From Lachnospiraceae bacterium (GTDB lineage Bacteria > Bacillota > Clostridia > Lachnospirales > Lachnospiraceae): a DNA stretch of 64,000 nucleotides. The stretch is taken from assembly GCA_015057665.1 (NCBI GenBank), contig SVDY01000004.1:91853-155852 (forward strand), in the 5' to 3' direction. Numbering within the stretch: position 1 is the first letter of the stretch; every line of letters starts with the position of its first letter. Of this stretch, positions 52,630 to 60,479 are shown in pieces. Below the pieces are notes generated by a model. The model had not been told where the DNA came from, searched no databases, and was given only the letters and a program-made list of their open reading frames with translations. The position numbers were made by a program, and so were the translations under genes.

Positions 52630-53874
52630 CTAATCGTTGGCGCCAGTGTCAAGAAGGGATCCGGTAAAACTTGTAATTCGATTCTCTTCTTCAAAGGCTG
52701 TTGTATCATGTTTATAGATAGTTATTTCCACATCGTAGAAAATATCTTCACTGCTTTCATTGCCAAGATCTGTTTTATCCACGCTGATGCCGGAAACACT
52801 GTGTGTAAATACACCGTTGCCAGCTTTGATGTTTGTACAAATCGTTGTTGCACTTTCGTCAATAAGACCTTCTTCTTTTTCCACTACAGAAATGTATGGA
52901 TTGTAAGTTGTATCTTTGTAAGCTGTATACTCTACATTTTTGATACGAATCAAATATACATCCACATCAAGATTACTTTCATTTACGATCTTGAAAGAAT
53001 CTGTTCTTCCAAGATAATTGCCATACAAAGGATAGTAGTATATATATACTGCCTGAAGTTCCTCGTGACTTGCATAATTATCAAAAATTGTACTGTATTC
53101 CACATATTTTTCACTTCCCTGTGGTACATATCCCTGGGGAATAGTATATGTATACTGCACCTGGACCGTCTGGTTACCGGATTCATCCTGCTCAATATTG
53201 ACTGCAATTTCACGACTCATTCTCTGAAGGAACTCATCCTGTGAAAGATTATCGATTGCCAGTGAACCGTAGTTATCATTCCATTCTTTGAATTCTTTTG
53301 CTACAATTTCATCTTTTGTATTATCCTGTGCATAGTAAGCACAGTCATCACGATTCATCTCACGAATTTTCGCAATTTCCTTTGTTCCATTACTATTCTT
53401 TGTAAGATTGATTTTAACATCAAATTTAGCATGTTCTGATTGTACATTTTCCATGCGGAACTCGTATTTGCCAGAACTCTGTCCAACAAACACACCTGAA
53501 AAATCATCTTCGATCTCACTGTCTATGACACTATACTGTGAAATGCCCGCTTCTAAAACTTCATAAGTTTCTGCAGAAGCCATTTCCACTATACTAAGAT
53601 CATCTGCAAACTCCTTTTTCTTCGGTGTTGCATCTAAATCGTGATTAAACTGTCTTGCAATATCTTCCAAAGAATATGCTTTGATTTCCTCCATAACATT
53701 TTGCCCAATGGTAGTAGCCCTCATTATTTCTTTTGCTTTGGCATTTGTTTTTGCGGCTGTTACGAAAGCATGGAGCAAAGGACCAACAATAATGGCAAGA
53801 ATTGTTATGGCAATTAGTAATTCGATTAAAGTAAAACCTTTATCTTTATTCAATTTAATATCATTTTGCTTCAT
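52630..53874 (-). CDS. Prepilin-like protein, GspI/PilV type, enlarged
   Basis: 414 residues from ATG 53874 (GGGAAAGG 7 nt upstream; the 18 codons above are not part of the protein). Leader NKDKG|FTLIELLIAITILAIIVG with Glu at +5, then KAKEIMRATTIGQNVMEEIK, the PilV/GspI hallmark. The C-terminal region is beta-rich, with a lengthy insert (QVQYTYTIPQGYVPQGSEKY) and QAVYIYYYPLYGN. It sits 26 nt before the PilX-like gene. Confidence 0.88.
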   Translation of the reverse strand: MKQNDIKLNKDKGFTLIELLIAITILAIIVGPLLHAFVTAAKTNAKAKEIMRATTIGQNVMEEIKAYSLEDIARQFNHDLDATPKKKEFADDLSIVEMASAETYEVLEAGISQYSVIDSEIEDDFSGVFVGQSSGKYEFRMENVQSEHAKFDVKINLTKNSNGTKEIAKIREMNRDDCAYYAQDNTKDEIVAKEFKEWNDNYGSLAIDNLSQDEFLQRMSREIAVNIEQDESGNQTVQVQYTYTIPQGYVPQGSEKYVEYSTIFDNYASHEELQAVYIYYYPLYGNYLGRTDSFKIVNESNLDVDVYLIRIKNVEYTAYKDTTYNPYISVVEKEEGLIDESATTICTNIKAGNGVFTHSVSGISVDKTDLGNESSEDIFYDVEITIYKHDTTAFEEENRITSFTGSLLDTGAND

Positions 53875-53917
53875 AATTTTGCCTTTCCCTAAAATTGGTA
53901 CTTTGTTTTTAACAAAA

Positions 53918-53958
53918 TAACAGGACATTCCAATTTCAAACTGAAATGCCTGTTATTA
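53918..53958 (-). promoter_or_regulatory. Hairpin after pilO
   Basis: An AATAACAGGCATT arm is followed by AATGTCCTGTTATT with one internal mismatch, then TTTTG on the minus strand. It may partly terminate between pilO and the minor prepilin genes and so set their stoichiometry. Confidence 0.55.
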
Positions 53959-53969
53959 TCTATACTATA

Positions 53970-54635
53970 TTAATTGCTGTTAGTACCGAAGATATCACTA
54001 ACGCCAATTGGACGTGTTGGTACATATGGTTCTGTATAAGTTCTGTCTGTACCTTCTACATAGTACTGATTCAACATCATAGTACCAGATAATTCACCGC
54101 TTGATCCGTCGAAAGAAGCTGTAAGCTCATCGATTACCATTCTATTTGCATGCTCATTTGTATGTAAAATGGTATCTTTTAAACCACGGTAAGATGCTTC
54201 ATAACTCATTGTCATTGGAAGACAATATGCTGTGTATCCACCAACTGACTCTGTGTTTTCTTCAGAAGCTTCTGGAGCTGCACTTGTAAACATATTAATC
54301 GGATCACCATAGTTTAATGCAGAAAACTTCACATCAACTGTATTCTCTAATTCTACTGCATACATAATCTCTGATTCCGGTTTGATGTTGGCAGGAAATT
54401 CTTCAACTAACTTTTCTTCTTCTTTTGTTAACCTTACGATTTCTTCTTTATAGAAATCCATATTGGCTTCTAATTCTTCTAATTCTGCTTCTCTTGCTTC
54501 TAATGTTGCAAGCTCTGCTTTTAATACTTCTTTTTTTTCACCAAGTGGCTTAAATGCAAAGAAATAGGATGCAGCAACAAGGAGAACAGCTGCTAAAATA
54601 AGAAGTAATCCTTTATCTCTCTGGGAAATATTCAT
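53970..54635 (-). CDS. pilO: Type IV pilus assembly protein PilO
   Basis: 221 residues; AAGGAGG 8 nt before ATG, and the pilM-pilN stop ends immediately before it. One N-terminal membrane helix (LLLILAAVLLVAASYFFAFK), a long coiled coil (ELATLEAREAELEELEANMD) and a ferredoxin-like C-terminal domain. PilO dimerises with PilN to form the alignment complex. The C-terminal tail (YVPTRPIGVSDIFGTNSN) is extended. Confidence 0.88.
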   Translation of the reverse strand: MNISQRDKGLLLILAAVLLVAASYFFAFKPLGEKKEVLKAELATLEAREAELEELEANMDFYKEEIVRLTKEEEKLVEEFPANIKPESEIMYAVELENTVDVKFSALNYGDPINMFTSAAPEASEENTESVGGYTAYCLPMTMSYEASYRGLKDTILHTNEHANRMVIDELTASFDGSSGELSGTMMLNQYYVEGTDRTYTEPYVPTRPIGVSDIFGTNSN

Positions 54636-56279
54636 TTAGTTTGCCTCCTTTGCTTCTACTGGTTTGTATTCACAGTCTACTGTAAATGCAACGATTCTTT
54701 CACCGCCGTCATCTAAGTTGTCTGTAAGTGCTTCACTGCTTACTACCTGGATGGATTCAAATGTACGAAGCTGCATGAGTGTTTTTGCTGCATCTTCTTT
54801 TGAATTCACTTCGATTGTCATCGTTACCCCTCTTGTTGTGGCTGTAAAGTTCATAACAAGAAGGGAGGATGGCATCTTCTGCTCTAACTCTTCGATAAAT
54901 GCCACTAAATCTTCATTTCTGGAAAGAGTTGCATTGTAAGTTGTATTTAAGTTATCTACCATCTGTTTTACAGTTACATATTCATTATGTACCTGTTCTA
55001 CACCCGCTGCTTCCATCTGTGAGATGTGCTGGTCGACTTTCTTGATGTCTCCTTGAACCATGAAATAAGTTCCGCCTGCATATCCTGCAAGTAAAAGTGC
55101 TGCAACCAGCCCAACGATAAATACGACTTTCCCTGTTCCAACAGCATCGTAATGTTTCTTCTCTTTTAATGCACCGCCAAAACTCTTCTTCTGTTCCGGA
55201 ATTAAGTTCATTGGGTTTGTAGCTGCACCGATACATGCTGCATAACGGCTGATGCTTACTGCAAGGTCACTTGCTGTTTTTACATCTTTACCGCCAGAGA
55301 ATACACGAACCTTCTGATTTAATTCGTTTGTGAGAAGTTTGGAGAAGCCGCTGAAGTCAGCACCAAGACCGATTAAAGTAATACCGTCCACTGTAACATT
55401 CTGATTATGGGACACATAGTATTCTAATACACGGCCGATCATGCCGATAACAGGACGTAAGGATTCTGTTACCTGAATTCTTGCTTCTGTTACTTTCTTA
55501 TCTGTATCTTCTTTTTCTTTGTAGTCCGCTTCTGTATTTAAGAAACGACGAATGCAGGTTTTGCCACAGAGAACTTCAATTGCCTGAGCATAGCTTAAAC
55601 CTTCTCCAAATACAGGATTCTCTCTTACTGTCTGGATGGCATCTTCAATACCGTGAGCAATGCTTCTCTGCATATCGATCTTGCCGTCTTTGATTACAGT
55701 AATCATACTGGTTGTTTCATCCACTTTAATTAAGATGTTCACACCTGTCTTGAAAACTTCGGATACAACCTGGTATACACTGTTACCTGCATAATCCACT
55801 GCAAGTAAAATACAGTCTAAGGATTTTGCAAACTCAAAGTAGCCCGCTGTTAAAACATTTGGAACAGCAACTAAGTTGAGACGAAGATACTTATCATCTC
55901 CTGACCCCATCTTTTCCATAATGTTGTATGCAAGATGGTACTGTGTCATATCTACAGGGAAGTATTCAGTCGCATTCGCTTCTACGAATTCCTGTACCTG
56001 TTTATCTTTTAAGAATGGAATCTTTACATCTTTTCTGGCAATTCTGCTGGAAGTTACTGTAAATACTACCTCTTTTGTCTTAATGTCTCTCTTTTCACAT
56101 TCTGCTTTGAATACAAAAGTGAATGCTTCGCTCTTTGCTACCATGCCATCATCGATAACATCCTTTGGTGTTTCAAATGTGAAGCAGTTGTAAATCTTTG
56201 GATTCTTTGCTTTGAAATCCATCTCAACGACACGAGTCAGGCCCTGGCCAATCTCGATGCTAAGAACTTTGTTTGCCAT
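54636..56279 (-). CDS. pilM: PilM-PilN fusion protein
   Basis: 547 residues; GGGAGG before ATG. Residues 1-~350 are an actin-like PilM domain: SIEIGQGLTRVVEM, TSSRIARKDVKIP, DYAGNSVYQVV, GADFSGFSKLL. Residues ~375-400 are a membrane helix (VFIVGLVAALLLAGYAGGTY), followed by a coiled coil and the PilN ferredoxin-like domain (FIEELEQKMPSSLLVMNFTA). In most organisms PilM and PilN are separate proteins; PilM normally binds a short peptide of PilN. The fusion replaces this interaction. Gene followed without gap by pilO. Confidence 0.9.
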   Translation of the reverse strand: MANKVLSIEIGQGLTRVVEMDFKAKNPKIYNCFTFETPKDVIDDGMVAKSEAFTFVFKAECEKRDIKTKEVVFTVTSSRIARKDVKIPFLKDKQVQEFVEANATEYFPVDMTQYHLAYNIMEKMGSGDDKYLRLNLVAVPNVLTAGYFEFAKSLDCILLAVDYAGNSVYQVVSEVFKTGVNILIKVDETTSMITVIKDGKIDMQRSIAHGIEDAIQTVRENPVFGEGLSYAQAIEVLCGKTCIRRFLNTEADYKEKEDTDKKVTEARIQVTESLRPVIGMIGRVLEYYVSHNQNVTVDGITLIGLGADFSGFSKLLTNELNQKVRVFSGGKDVKTASDLAVSISRYAACIGAATNPMNLIPEQKKSFGGALKEKKHYDAVGTGKVVFIVGLVAALLLAGYAGGTYFMVQGDIKKVDQHISQMEAAGVEQVHNEYVTVKQMVDNLNTTYNATLSRNEDLVAFIEELEQKMPSSLLVMNFTATTRGVTMTIEVNSKEDAAKTLMQLRTFESIQVVSSEALTDNLDDGGERIVAFTVDCEYKPVEAKEAN

Positions 56280-56634
56280 GTTATCCTCCCTACCCGGAAA
56301 AGTATCATCCTCAAATGAAGAATTCCGGAATTATATTATTATGCTTTAAGCGTTAATAAATTCTTGTTATAAGTGTGGTGCAGTTCGTGTTACGTGGTGC
56401 ACAGCGTGTTCTAACTCAGATTGCTGCGCACTTCGTGCTCCCGCAATCTGTTCAAGCTCACTCGGATTCCCGCACTACCGTGCTCCATCCTCGTGATCTT
56501 GCGGGTCTTCCATCCTGCGTCACTTGTTCATGCAAGCATGACATGTGACGCAGGATGAATCCCCTGTTACAACACTTACGCGAACTGTAAATAGCGAAGA
56601 TTTACAGTTCAAATAAATGTTATAATCTTCTTTT
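56280..56634. other. Non-coding region with strong hairpins between pilD and pilM-pilN
   Basis: No gene seen. Several inverted repeats: CATCCTGCGTCAC (56511-56523) with its complement at 56545-56557 and further inner pairing; GAACTGTAAAT (56582-56592) with 56600-56610, 14 nt after the convergent end of pilD; and a CAGATTGC/GCAATCTG pair near 56438-56464. On the minus strand this is the leader of pilM-pilN. The GC-rich repeats resemble dispersed intergenic repeats, not a known riboswitch. Confidence 0.65.
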
Positions 56635-57381
56635 TTACATCAGCATTCCAAAATACCATGTGATAAAGGAATTGCCAAATAATGCCGCTATCAGTATACC
56701 CAAAGACAGATAGGGACCCATGGCGAGCACATGCTCTGCATGGCTGACTTTCATTCGTATGATATGAATCACCGAACCAAGGATACATCCGATAAAAAAC
56801 GACAGTATAATCAATTTCCAACCCAAGAGTAATCCAGCAGCTGCCATTAATTTGACATCGCCGCCCCCAATCGCTCTTCCTTTACTAATTATGAGAAGAA
56901 GTTCTAACACTGCACTTACAGCGAAAAATCCAATTACATATTCTGTCCAATTGGACAAATCGGTGCAAATGCGTATGCCACCTAAAATGGCAATAAATAC
57001 ATTAAAACCAAAAGGTATCTCATAGGTTCGAAAATCAATGACGCTGAGCGCCAGTAGTGCTGAAGCCATCAGACAGTAAAGAACAGATACAAGATTAAAT
57101 CCATTCACTGCGAAGATCAGCACATAGAGTACACCGTTGACCCCCTCAACTATAGGGTATTGAGGGGAGATAGGTGCTTTACATTTTCTACATTTGCCGC
57201 CTAGGGCTAACCAGGAGAAGAGAGGTACTAAGTCGTACCATCTAAGCTGGTAGCCGCAGGTCATGCAGTGGGATCGCTCTTTGGCAATGGACTCGCCTAA
57301 AGGGATGCGGTAGATGCATACGTTTAGGAAGCTGCCTATGACGATGCCGTAGAGAAAGGTAAGTAGGTACAATAGGTGCAT
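56635..57381 (-). CDS. pilD: Prepilin peptidase PilD
   Basis: 248 residues, A24 aspartic-protease family. GSFLNVCIYRIPLGESI at the start, two zinc CxxC pairs (CMTC near 39, CRKC near 64; the second reads KCRKCKAP), and the two catalytic aspartates in ALSVIDFRTYEIP and in GGGDVKLMAAAG. About seven membrane helices. It cleaves the short leaders of all prepilins in this locus and N-methylates the new terminus. Ribosome binding site weak; gene starts 18 nt after the major pilin stop. Confidence 0.95.
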   Translation of the reverse strand: MHLLYLLTFLYGIVIGSFLNVCIYRIPLGESIAKERSHCMTCGYQLRWYDLVPLFSWLALGGKCRKCKAPISPQYPIVEGVNGVLYVLIFAVNGFNLVSVLYCLMASALLALSVIDFRTYEIPFGFNVFIAILGGIRICTDLSNWTEYVIGFFAVSAVLELLLIISKGRAIGGGDVKLMAAAGLLLGWKLIILSFFIGCILGSVIHIIRMKVSHAEHVLAMGPYLSLGILIAALFGNSFITWYFGMLM

Positions 57382-57398
57382 TTAATCCACTCTATCTA

Positions 57399-57833
57399 TT
57401 ACTGAATATTTGCAGATGTAAGTTCTGTTGGTCCAGCAAGTGTAATAGCTAAGTTTCCATCTGAACCTTCTTGAACTGTAATTTCAACAGCAGATGCACC
57501 ATCACCAGTAAATGCTTTTGATGAGAATGTTACAGTACCAACTGTTGCTTTTAATTCTTTAACAAGGTTAGGAGCAGCTGTACATGTTGGAACACCATTT
57601 GTAAATGTTACAGTTACACCAGTAGTTGTAATTTCTTCTGCTACATCTTCGTTTGCTGCTGCAATTTTAATAGACTGAACTACTTCACCTACTGCAGAAA
57701 CGTCTTTCTGTACACGAGAGTTTTCAACGTATTTTAAGTAAGCAGGTGCTAATACACCAACTAATACTGCCATGATAGCTACTACTACGATAAGTTCTAC
57801 TAAAGAGAAACCTTTGTTATTTTTCTTATTCAT
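57399..57833 (-). CDS. Major type IV pilin (candidate PilA)
   Basis: 144 residues; GAAGGAG 6 nt before ATG. MNKKNNKG|FSLVELIVVVAIMAVLVG leader with Glu at +5, long N-terminal helix (APAYLKYVENSRVQKDVSAV) and a small beta domain rich in A, T and V without cysteines. Compact form and a structured leader favour it as the major subunit; the 135-residue pilin at 41605 is an alternative. Located between pilC and pilD. Confidence 0.9.
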   Translation of the reverse strand: MNKKNNKGFSLVELIVVVAIMAVLVGVLAPAYLKYVENSRVQKDVSAVGEVVQSIKIAAANEDVAEEITTTGVTVTFTNGVPTCTAAPNLVKELKATVGTVTFSSKAFTGDGASAVEITVQEGSDGNLAITLAGPTELTSANIQ

Positions 57834-58164
57834 TTCAATTCTCCTTCTTATGAAAAATTATTTAATGTATTTTGATGCTTATGACCGCTCCGTTGCCATG
57901 CAACCTCCCCCGGTCCTCCCACAAACCTATGGGTGCATCTTATATATATCTAAAAATGCTTCCCTACATAGCATTTTTATTCGGAAAATAATGCTTCTCG
58001 CAGTGCCAACCTCGTTGCACCGCATCCACATTCGCAATGCCATCTCGATTCCGCTTCGCTTCATCTCGCTGATGGCTATCGCCATATAACGACTGTCAAC
58101 TATATGCATCCGTAAGTAAACTTCCGTCTGCAATATTTGCCCGTCGTTGCATTGCTCATTGCTT
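57834..58164 (-). promoter_or_regulatory. Structured leader of the major pilin gene
   Basis: No gene seen. Nearest the start codon, a possible three-way junction: GATGC (57939-57935) with GCATC (57878-57874) as the closing stem, CCCA/TGGG (57918-57933), and GACCG/CGGTC (57883-57915) capped by GTTGC/GCAAC. Upstream of it lies an AAAAATGC/GCATTTTT hairpin (57953-57976). Farther upstream a GCCATC/GATGGC dyad repeats sequence seen at 7060. I do not recognise a known riboswitch family. Confidence 0.45.
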
Positions 58165-59379
58165 TTACAAGTTTTCCAATCCTGTATAGAGACTGAGCAT
58201 TGGCATGACTACTGCACCGACAAGTACACCTACGATTATCGCAAGTACTACGATAATCATCGGTTCTAATGCAGCCATCATTGACTGAGTGGCAAGTTCC
58301 ACTTCTTCGTCATAGTAATCCGCCATTTTTTCTAACATGGCTTCCATGTCACCGGTTTCTTCTCCGATGGATGTCATATGGACTACCATAGGAGGGAATA
58401 AGCCGGAGGCTTTTAATGGTTCAGAGAGTGGTACACCCTTTAAGATTTCTTCCTTTGCCTCTAAGAGGGCGTCCCGGAAGAGGACGTTTGTCATGGTGTG
58501 GGCTGTAATCTCAACAGCTTCTACCATAGGAATACCTGCGTATAATAAGGTACTCAGTGTTCTTGCCAGTCTGGAAGCGGAAGACTTCACTGTGAAGTTG
58601 GCAAGAGCCGGGATTTTAACTCCCAGATATCCAAGCATAGCCTTGCCTCTTGGTGTGTCCTTAAAGTACTTGATACCAATGACAAGGGCAATGATAATGC
58701 CTAATATTAATAAGAGATGGCTTTGTACAAACTCACTGGCTGCCATAACTGCCACTGTAAGGGCTGGCATCTCGATGTCTAAGTCTGCGAACATCTCCAT
58801 GAAGGTTGGTACGACGTAAGCTAACATAAGGATGACTACACCGATGGCTACGAAGCATACTACGATCGGATAGATCATAGCTTTCTTGATCATGCCTTGA
58901 AGCTTGGCATCCTTTTCAAACTGGATGGCCATACGTTCCAAAGACACATCAAGACTACCGGATGCTTCACCGGCATCCACTAAGTTCACCAGCATGGATG
59001 GGAAGTATTCCGGAAGCTGTCTCATGGAGTTTCCTAATGTCTCACCTTTCTGGATGTTTGTCTGTACGTCTTTGATGGCTTTGGCAAAGCCTTTATTCTC
59101 TGTCTGTTCTGCTAACATGCCGAGGGAATCGATAATGGTTACGCCGGCACGGAGAAGACTGGTAAACTGACGGCAGAACAAACTCTTCTCTCTTACGGTT
59201 GTTCCCTTTGTAAGGGAAATGTTAATGTCTTTTGTTAAAAAGCTCTGAGGAGTCACAGAGAGGGGTGTATACCCGAGGGCTCTGACTGCGGCCAGTGCTT
59301 TTTCCTTTGTATCGGCTTCTACGGAGCCTTTCTGTTCTTTGCCGTTCTTGTCAACGGCTATGTATCCAAAACTTGCCAC
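58165..59379 (-). CDS. pilC: Type IV pilus inner-membrane platform protein PilC
   Basis: 404 residues from GTG 59379, with GGAGGAG 7 nt upstream. Two T2SSF domains: LFCRQFTSLLRAGVTIIDSL (~66-190) and ASRLARTLSTLLYAGIPMVE (~272-390), with membrane helices around 170, 220 and 375. The N-terminus has GYIAVDKNGKEQKGSVEADT. PilC is the platform on which the ATPases act. It follows pilT by 17 nt. Confidence 0.95.
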   Translation of the reverse strand: MASFGYIAVDKNGKEQKGSVEADTKEKALAAVRALGYTPLSVTPQSFLTKDINISLTKGTTVREKSLFCRQFTSLLRAGVTIIDSLGMLAEQTENKGFAKAIKDVQTNIQKGETLGNSMRQLPEYFPSMLVNLVDAGEASGSLDVSLERMAIQFEKDAKLQGMIKKAMIYPIVVCFVAIGVVILMLAYVVPTFMEMFADLDIEMPALTVAVMAASEFVQSHLLLILGIIIALVIGIKYFKDTPRGKAMLGYLGVKIPALANFTVKSSASRLARTLSTLLYAGIPMVEAVEITAHTMTNVLFRDALLEAKEEILKGVPLSEPLKASGLFPPMVVHMTSIGEETGDMEAMLEKMADYYDEEVELATQSMMAALEPMIIVVLAIIVGVLVGAVVMPMLSLYTGLENL

Positions 59380-59396
59380 TGTTCTCTCCTCCTATC

Positions 59397-60467
59397 TTAG
59401 AAACTGATTCTCTTTGCCATAGCCTGGAAATCCTGTGCATAGTGGAGACAGTCTTCTGTTGTAATTCTTCCAGCCAGATAATGTTCAAATAATGCATCGT
59501 CCATGGTCTGCATGCCCATCTTCTTATGAGTCTGAATCTGGGAAGGAATCTGATATGTTTTATTCTCACGGATTAAGTTGCGGATAGCCGGATTCGCCAT
59601 CATTACTTCAAATGCTGCCACTCGTCCATGAGCACCATCTCTGTGGATGAGCTGCTGGGAGATAACACCCTCTAATACATTGGCAAGCTGCACACGGATC
59701 TGCTGCTGCTGATGTGGAGGGAATACGTCTACAATACGATCGATGGTAGCTGCTGCACTGTTGGTATGCAGGGTGGAGAATACCAGATGTCCTGTCTCTG
59801 CCGCTGTGATAGCTGTGGCGATTGTCTCTAAGTCACGCATCTCGCCGACCAGGATTACATCAGGGTCCTGACGGAGTGCTGCTCTTAAAGCATTTGCATA
59901 AGATACAGTGTCACTGCCAAGCTCACGCTGATTCACAATGGATTTATCATGTGTATGAATATATTCGATTGGATCCTCAAGGGTGATGATATGTTCTTTG
60001 TAATTCTTATTGATCAGGTTGATCAAAGATGCCAGCGTAGTGGATTTACCGGTACCTGTAGCACCTGTTACCAGGACAAGGCCTCTCTTTAAATGGCAGA
60101 ATTCCTTCACGGATTCCGGAAGACCTAATTCTTCTGGCGCAGGGATAGCAATTGGTAAAATACGCATTACCATGGATACGGCACCTCTCTGGTGGAACAC
60201 GTTCACACGGAAACGTCCTTCGCCCTCTAATGTGCTGGCAAAGTCAATCTCACCATTTTGGTCAAATTCTTCGGAAAGTCTTGCATTGTTCTTAAATAAT
60301 GGAAATGCAAGTTCTTCCACGTCTGCCTTCTTTAAAACAGCAGTCTCTGTCTCAATCAATTCGCCGTCCACACGGATGATGACTGGCTTACCTACCGTAA
60401 AATGAATGTCGGACGCACGATTCTCAATGGCGTACTCCATGATGTCTGTCAAGTTCATCTTTAACAT
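59397..60467 (-). CDS. pilT: Twitching motility ATPase PilT
   Basis: 356 residues. PAS-like N-terminal domain (ASDIHFTVGKPVIIRVDGEL), Walker A VTGATGTGKSTT near 133, Asp box, DPDVILVGEMRDLETIATAI and Walker B/His box. The PilT signature AIRNLIRENKT near 300 distinguishes it from PilB. It drives pilus retraction, so the locus encodes a dynamic, retractile pilus. It starts 12 nt after the pilB stop. Confidence 0.97.
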   Translation of the reverse strand: MLKMNLTDIMEYAIENRASDIHFTVGKPVIIRVDGELIETETAVLKKADVEELAFPLFKNNARLSEEFDQNGEIDFASTLEGEGRFRVNVFHQRGAVSMVMRILPIAIPAPEELGLPESVKEFCHLKRGLVLVTGATGTGKSTTLASLINLINKNYKEHIITLEDPIEYIHTHDKSIVNQRELGSDTVSYANALRAALRQDPDVILVGEMRDLETIATAITAAETGHLVFSTLHTNSAAATIDRIVDVFPPHQQQQIRVQLANVLEGVISQQLIHRDGAHGRVAAFEVMMANPAIRNLIRENKTYQIPSQIQTHKKMGMQTMDDALFEHYLAGRITTEDCLHYAQDFQAMAKRISF

Positions 60468-60479
60468 AACTCTACCTCT

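Noticed and set aside
57874..57939. Class I c-di-GMP riboswitch
   Set aside because: The conserved core sequences of the class I aptamer are absent; kept only as an unassigned structure.
57927..58133. 68-codon minus-strand open frame before the pilin gene
   Set aside because: It spans hairpins and dispersed-repeat sequence, lacks a ribosome binding site and lies in a leader region. I treat it as non-coding.
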